Positions 58,784-64,000 of a stretch of DNA of 64,000 bases are shown in pieces. The stretch covers positions 9,426,501 to 9,490,500 of the forward strand of contig OZ018412.1 in assembly GCA_963969595.1 (NCBI GenBank), given 5' to 3'. The notes below the pieces were generated by a model. The model saw only the letters and a program-made list of their open reading frames with translations. It was not told the origin of the DNA and ran no database searches. Numbering within the stretch: position 1 is the first letter of the stretch; every line of letters begins with the position of its first letter. This DNA is from Neckera pumila. Lineage: Eukaryota; Streptophyta; Bryopsida; Hypnales; Neckeraceae. The position numbers and the translations under genes were made by a program.

Positions 58784-61292
58784 CTCCTAAAAGATCGGCA
58801 TGCGTTTTTTGGCTGTATAGAAATTTTGGGAAGGTACATGTGCCTAGAGATTTCCATATTTTAAGCTAAAATTATAATAGAAGGTGGGTACAAGGAATAT
58901 CTTTCATATGCATAAAATCATGAAATTTGAAAATATTAGTAAAAAGTATGACCTAATATGTTATTTTTTTGTAAATGCGTATTTTGTGAATGGGCAATTC
59001 GAGCAAATAAAAAAAAATACTTTTTTCAAAAACAAAAATGTGAAATTGGTTTATTAGATTTATATATATATAAAAAGCTTTGAATCATTCCATTTCAATA
59101 ATTGAAATGAAAGTTATGAAGAATTTTAGGGCAATTATGGAATCTCTACTCTAAAATAAACTTTGAAGTCCATTATTTCACTCAATTTTCAATATTTTTG
59201 AAAATAAATAAAGCCATTGGATGTAGATAATTCATTACAACATTACCACCATTTAGATTGAAATTTTACAATTTTGTTATTAAATTATTAATAATTTAGT
59301 ATTTTGTATCATACTCTACTTCTTTCCACTTACTATTTTTTTCAAATATGAATATGAAACTTTTCTGTTTTGAAATTTTTTGTATGATTCCTAACTTATT
59401 CCTTCAATATATTATGCATGTGTGTGAGGTAGTTCTTGCCTCTTTTGAGTCCATTGCCTACCTCTTTTGAGCCCATTGTGAGAGAATGTCACATTTCGTG
59501 AAAACCACACATACATTACAGAAAGGGTTCATGTGCCATTTTCTCATTGGTTGTAAAAGTTTTCAAAAGTTTTCAAAAGAGTACATTGGTCCTATTCAAA
59601 AAGAACTTCAAATTTTATCTTAAGAAAAGTATGCCAAAATAAAGAAAAGACTCAATCGTCACCTAGAATAAACAAACTAACAAAAATTCATGATAATTGA
59701 ATTAATGCTTTTGTAAGCACAACACCCTAATACCTTAAATCATGTTTCGTATCAGACAGGCAAATTGACCAAAAATAGAAACCACCTATTCAAAAAATCT
59801 TCATTGTTACTCAAATCCTAAAACGCAATGAGCTTCAAAAACAAAAACAAACATGAAGCGGCCAACTTGTCATTCACGCACTTCATTCAAACGCAGAATC
59901 TGAAAATTCATACCAAAGCCATCTCCTCTAAGCTCAGGTCAATAAAACCCTAAATCGGGTGAAGCGCCAATATAGAATCTGCAATGGTCATACCTAAAAT
60001 AAACCCACAATGACTTCCAATCCACAAAATCAAAAGATTCTCAAAGAGGAAACCAGATCGAAAACTCACAGACCTTGACGTACACTAAGAAAGGGAGGAA
60101 ACATGATGAATCTCATCAATTTGTGACAACTTATTTCCTGGACTGAACTGCTAACGTGATCAAGTACAACACAAATGCCAATGAAGAAACACAATAAGGT
60201 AGTAAGAGAGAGTATGACAAACTTATCATGCTGTACATAGAAGCTACAATATATAGTTGTGCCAAGGGAAATAAAAAAGAAGTACACCAACCGCGACATA
60301 CCTGCACTCTTATCCCTGCACTAAAAGTCAAGCACTATAGATGAAGCTTCAAAGATTTTGTCGGAAATAAGAGATTCTAAGATTCTAAGAGCTGTCAAAT
60401 GTAGGTGAGCAACCAGTGAAATGTAAATGAAATAAGAACTAAATAAACAAACAAGAAGGAAATGCATATGGTTTTAATGAGAGATGTCCCATTGCAGAAG
60501 TCCAATAAAGACGGGAATTATCACTGAGATAAGTGCCAGATTACAAGTTATGGCTAACACAAAAATTGTAACAAGCAACCGTCCTAAAAATTCGATAACA
60601 CAAAAGACACTTCGTAATTGAGGTTTAAAAGAAAACCTCCGCACGAATGTCACAATTCTAGCAATACCATGCAACATCGCACTCACAACCCTAATCCTCT
60701 CGAGCGCCAGCCCAACTCCCGAAGCGATTGCCAAATTGAATGCAACAGCTCTAAACGAGGTCTAAACGACCTTTGAACCCTAATTTTAGCAACCGCCAAC
60801 TCCATCGATGGTGTTGAATTTTTTGGAAATCAATGGCAACAAGGAGGGTCTCTAGTTTTTTTGGGAGCAGATCGACGACATGAGGTTTTCAATCAACAAA
60901 TTTTTATTTATTTAATCGACAATACAGGGATGGTTTTTAAATTTATCCAACTCAATGCAGTTTTAGGCACGAGCAGGGCTGTTCGCCTCGTTTTGGTACA
61001 TTGTGGAGAGCAACAAGTTGTAGAATCTATTGATTTTTGTATAAAAAGTTTGTAATATGAAATCTAATCATTTAGAAAGAGCTAAAAAATGGATTTTAGT
61101 CAATTCAAATGCTAATATCTTTCAATCCACACTGTGGATTTTTCTGAAGTTTTTACCACATATTCTCAAACTACTATAGTATAAGATCTTATGGTTACAT
61201 ATGAATTTTTTTTTCAAGAATTTGGTGAATGTACTAAAAATGACAGTTTTTTGAGCAATTTTGGTGAAAACATAGTCACGGAATTTTAGAGG
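58784..61292. mobile_element. piggyBac-like element, 2.5 kb, with foreign interior
   Basis: Left end TTAG plus CTCCTAAAAGATCGGCATG, followed by the family subterminal (GGGAAGGTACATGTGCC, GGGTACAAGGAATATCTT) seen also at 29224. Right end TGACAGTTTTTTGAGCAATT...GGAATTTTAGAGG plus TTAA (61293-61296). The interior from about 59870 to 61080 has a different, gene-like composition (AACCCTAATTTTAGC at about 60777; minus-strand hydrophobic frames at 60474-60734 and 60066-60331, none starting convincingly with ATG) and may be captured host DNA. No domain recognised. Confidence 0.6.
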
Positions 61293-61349
61293 TTAATGCG
61301 GACAAGTTTTGTTGTTGTGGCAAGTTTTGATTGGGAATGAAGAGTTTAA

Positions 61350-61481
61350 CCCTTGAAGGACCGTGAAGACCAAGAGTGTCCAATGGATGACTCCAAAAGC
61401 AAAAAATAATGCATCTAGATTGGTCCAATTATCGGAGCATTTTGGTGACTACCTTGGTCATGGGGTTTGCATCCTTCAAAG
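61350..61481. mobile_element. Short TTAA-flanked MITE (132 bp)
   Basis: TTAA (61346-61349) plus CCTTGAAGGACCGTGAAG; GCATCCTTCAAAGG plus TTAA (61482-61485). Ends pair over about 10 of 12 positions. Confidence 0.55.
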
Positions 61482-61939
61482 GTTAAAATGTATAAATATT
61501 TAAAGCTCAAATTTTGACAATGATCCTTAACCTTATAAAAACTCAAATCCTTTCTTCAATTTATGCATACTTTTGCTTTTATTTTTGTATAAATATATTA
61601 TTGACTTTGATTTCATCTAATTGGTTGTATAAAAAGCAATTGTTTCTACCAAATTCAAGCATCAATTTGATCAAATAAATAGGTGAATTATTTAGACAAA
61701 GCATCACCCCCAAGCAATTTGTTCATTATCATGAATATGGACTTTGGACCACTTAGGGGTAAGTATATACACTATAGTATTAAAAATGACCACAATAGTA
61801 AAGCATTGTAATAGTAGACTAAATTATTGTTTCTTATTTTTTGTGAGTATTTAGAAATCTCAAATTATAAATCAAATGATTATAGCTTACTTGCATTGAG
61901 ATCTCTTTTGAGTAATTCAATATGCTTGAAAGCTCTTAA

Positions 61940-63735
61940 CTCATAAAAGACAGTTGTTCCTTTGGGGTTCAAATAAGATTTAGGGCAGGTACCTACGGGT
62001 TGAATTTTTGTCCTGATTTTTTGAAACTTTCTTAAAAAATAGAAAAACTAATAAGCTTTATAAGAATCTACTTTTTTTCAATCAATGCCCAAGAACAAAA
62101 GTTATGCCTAAATAAGCTCAAAACAGGGGAGAGGGGCAACAATTTTTTTTTGCAGAATTGAATTTTGAATTTTTTTTTCCATAGATTATATTTTTGTATA
62201 TCTGGAAATCTTTGATTCATTTCATTTGGATTTGTTATGAGAAAGTTATGGACAATCTTGTTTTCAAGCATTTAACCCCTAAAGGACCATTGTCAGTTTG
62301 GCAGACATTTGGGATTTCGGGCAGGTACCTACAGGTTGAAATTTTGTTATGATTTTTTGAAATTTTTTTGAAGATAGAAAAAGTGATAAGCTTTGTGGGA
62401 ATATAATTTTTTTCACAATCGGTGCCTGGGAAAAAAAGTTATGACCATATAAGCTCAAAACAAGGGACGGCGGGCAACCAAAAAAAAGGACAAAAATTTG
62501 AATTTTTTTTTTTATATTTTTTTTCTCATAGATTATATTTTTGTCTATTTGGAAAGCTTTGATTCATTTCATTTGGATTTGTTACGAGAAAGTTATGGAC
62601 ATTCTTGTTTTTCAGGTAGTTAGAGCATCTTTTTGAAATAAATAACTTCTAGGATGCATTTCTAAATGCAATTTTTCAAATTTTTCAGTTTTCTTTTTTG
62701 CATGGTTTATATTACTTGATAGAACAATCTCACCATTGGGATTAGTGAATTTTCATTCCATCTAAAATATATGAATATTTTAGATTTTTCTTCTATCTTG
62801 TAACTACTTCTTCATAACAATTTTTTAAAGAATTATAATTAAGTTTTTTTAAATTTAATTTTTTTTCCTAGACTCTCAACTCAATTCTCTACTACAAAGA
62901 TTTAAAGCTCAAAAGTCTGTAGTGCAAAATTTTAAGTTAAAAATGTTCAAAGTCAAAAAATCTAGTCCCGCAATGTGTTGAAAAACTTGTTTTTTTCACT
63001 TCAAAAGTAGATATCTTGCAATCTGTGCGGTCAAAAATTCTGAAATTTTTTCCACACACTCTCAAACTAGTTAGGTGTAAGATCCTATGGTTAGATGTGA
63101 AAAGAAAAACATTTTCAATTTTTTTTACTTTTTGCTATAGAAATGGCAGTTTTGAGTGTTTTTTGGCAGAAAAAGGGCCTAGGTATTTTAGGGGTTAAAG
63201 CATCTTCATTAAAAAAATTGACTTGTAGGCAATTTTTACAGTTTTTCAAAAAAAAAATTCCAAGTGGTTTAGTTATCAGGATTAGTACATTTTAACTCCA
63301 TTTTAGAGATATTAAAAATTCATATTTTCCTTCTATCTCGTACGTACTTCTACTTAACAATTTTTTTAATAATGATAATTAAGTTTTTTTGAGTTTTGTT
63401 TTTTTTTGCTGGACTCTCAACTCAATTCTCCACTATATAGATCTAAAGCTCAAAACTCTGTATTGCAAAAATTTAAAGTTAAAAATGTTCAAACTCAAAA
63501 AATCTAGTCCCACAATGTGCTGAAAAACTTGTTTTTTCCACTTTAAACGTAGATATCTTGCAATCCATGCGGCCAAAAATTCTGAAATTTTTTCCACACA
63601 TTTCAATACTAGTTAGGTGTAAGATCCTATGGTTAGATGTGCAAAAAAAACAATTTTCAAGTTTTTTTACTTTCTGTTATAGAAATGGCAGTTTTGAGTG
63701 TTTTTTTGCAAAAAAAAGGCCTTGGGCCTTTAGGG
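61940..63735. mobile_element. piggyBac-like element (outer), interrupted by a second copy
   Basis: TTAA (61936-61939) plus CTCATAAAAGACAGTTGTTC and the conserved GGGCAGGTACCTACGGG; GGGCCTTTAGGG plus TTAA (63736-63739). At an internal TTAA (62272) a related element is inserted, and the outer element resumes at 63199 with GCATCTTCATTAAAAAAATT. Without the insert it is about 0.87 kb. Confidence 0.82.
62276..63194. mobile_element. piggyBac-like element (inner, 919 bp) nested at TTAA
   Basis: TTAA (62272-62275) plus CCCCTAAAGGACCATTG; TAGGTATTTTAGGGG plus TTAA (63195-63198). Closely similar throughout to 11826-12751. The open frames at 63016-63198 and 63558-63755 are parallel copies from inner and outer elements and are not genes. 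Confidence 0.88.
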
Positions 63736-63739
63736 TTAA

Positions 63740-64000
63740 TATTTACATGCATTGAGATTTGCAAAAGGTATCTTGGACCTTTGTCGATTTCACATGCACA
63801 TAATAGTCTAGTTTTTACAATGTGTCATTGATTAGGTGCCATTGTCACATAAATAAGGTTACTAAGCGTCACTTCACATTTGTTCCAAGTTCCACTGAAT
63901 TCACAAAATCTAATTAGTGGAGAGTTGCAAATTGGGCTTTAGATTATGTTCCAAATCCTACATCACTCTACAATACCTAGGCATGACAATCAACCTTTTT
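63740..64000. other. AT-rich window edge
   Basis: Nothing recognised. Confidence 0.4.

Noticed and set aside
63016..63755. Matching frames (RSKILKFFPH / RPKILKFFPH) as a conserved peptide
   Set aside because: They are the same right-subterminal segment of inner and outer TTAA elements.
1..64000. CRISPR arrays, operons, phage or bacterial genes
   Set aside because: No regularly spaced repeats with unique spacers; genes have spliceosomal introns and plant families.
1..64000. tRNA genes
   Set aside because: No convincing cloverleaf with a B-box was noticed by eye; a covariance-model scan would be needed to exclude them.

Overview
This window is nuclear DNA of a land plant. The evidence is an F-box/actin-related ARP8 gene and a 3-ketoacyl-CoA synthase (both plant families), a multi-pass RING-H2 E3 ligase of a plant type, an organellar uL18-like gene with a telo-box in its leader, U2 snRNA sequences, and a short plant-type telomeric tract (TTTAGGG)n. 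Only four protein genes are recognisable in 64 kb. The rest is AT-rich DNA packed with decayed DNA transposons. Such low gene density, together with piggyBac-like and Tc1-like relics, would fit a large-genome seed-free plant (lycophyte, fern or bryophyte), but the sequence does not prove the lineage.

Layout. 1-3.5 kb and 10-14.1 kb are two copies of one diverged segmental duplication. Each carries insertions the other lacks: a telomeric tract and a U2-bearing segment in copy 1, and a TTAA-flanked element and a poly(A) retroposon in copy 2. Between them lies a four-exon RING-H2 membrane E3 ligase (minus, 5.87-8.71 kb). A 12-exon ARP8 gene (minus, 16.18-22.91 kb) follows; two copies of a TTAA-flanked element sit in its introns in opposite orientation, and its upstream region is a tandem duplication. 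24.4-26.6 kb holds a large fold-back element with (AAAC)n arms and degenerate relatives. 29.2-34.4 kb is a 5.2-kb piggyBac-like relic that still encodes the N-terminal part of a piggyBac transposase and is itself interrupted by a 1.9-kb CACTA-like element. An intronless organellar uL18-like gene is at 37.70-38.30 kb and a second U2-like sequence at 39.15 kb. A decayed Tc1-like transposon is at 44.0-45.55 kb. A five-exon KCS gene is at 52.83-56.83 kb. 57-64 kb is mostly stacked transposons, including a nested pair.

The dominant unexplained signal is a family of elements with ends TTAA|CCCCTAAAGGACC ... GGTCCTTTAGGGG|TTAA. Five members are about 0.92 kb, and there are longer and shorter derivatives. 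Target-site sequence, ends, an occupied/empty-site comparison inside the duplicated segment, and a piggyBac transposase remnant bounded by the same ends together identify it as a piggyBac-superfamily lineage in a plant genome, with many non-autonomous copies.

The four host genes look functionally unrelated: ubiquitin ligation, an F-box/actin-like protein, organellar translation and very-long-chain fatty acid elongation. Exon models were built by hand from reading frame, GT-AG sites and family similarity. All four give uninterrupted frames of 349, 515, 198 and 549 residues.
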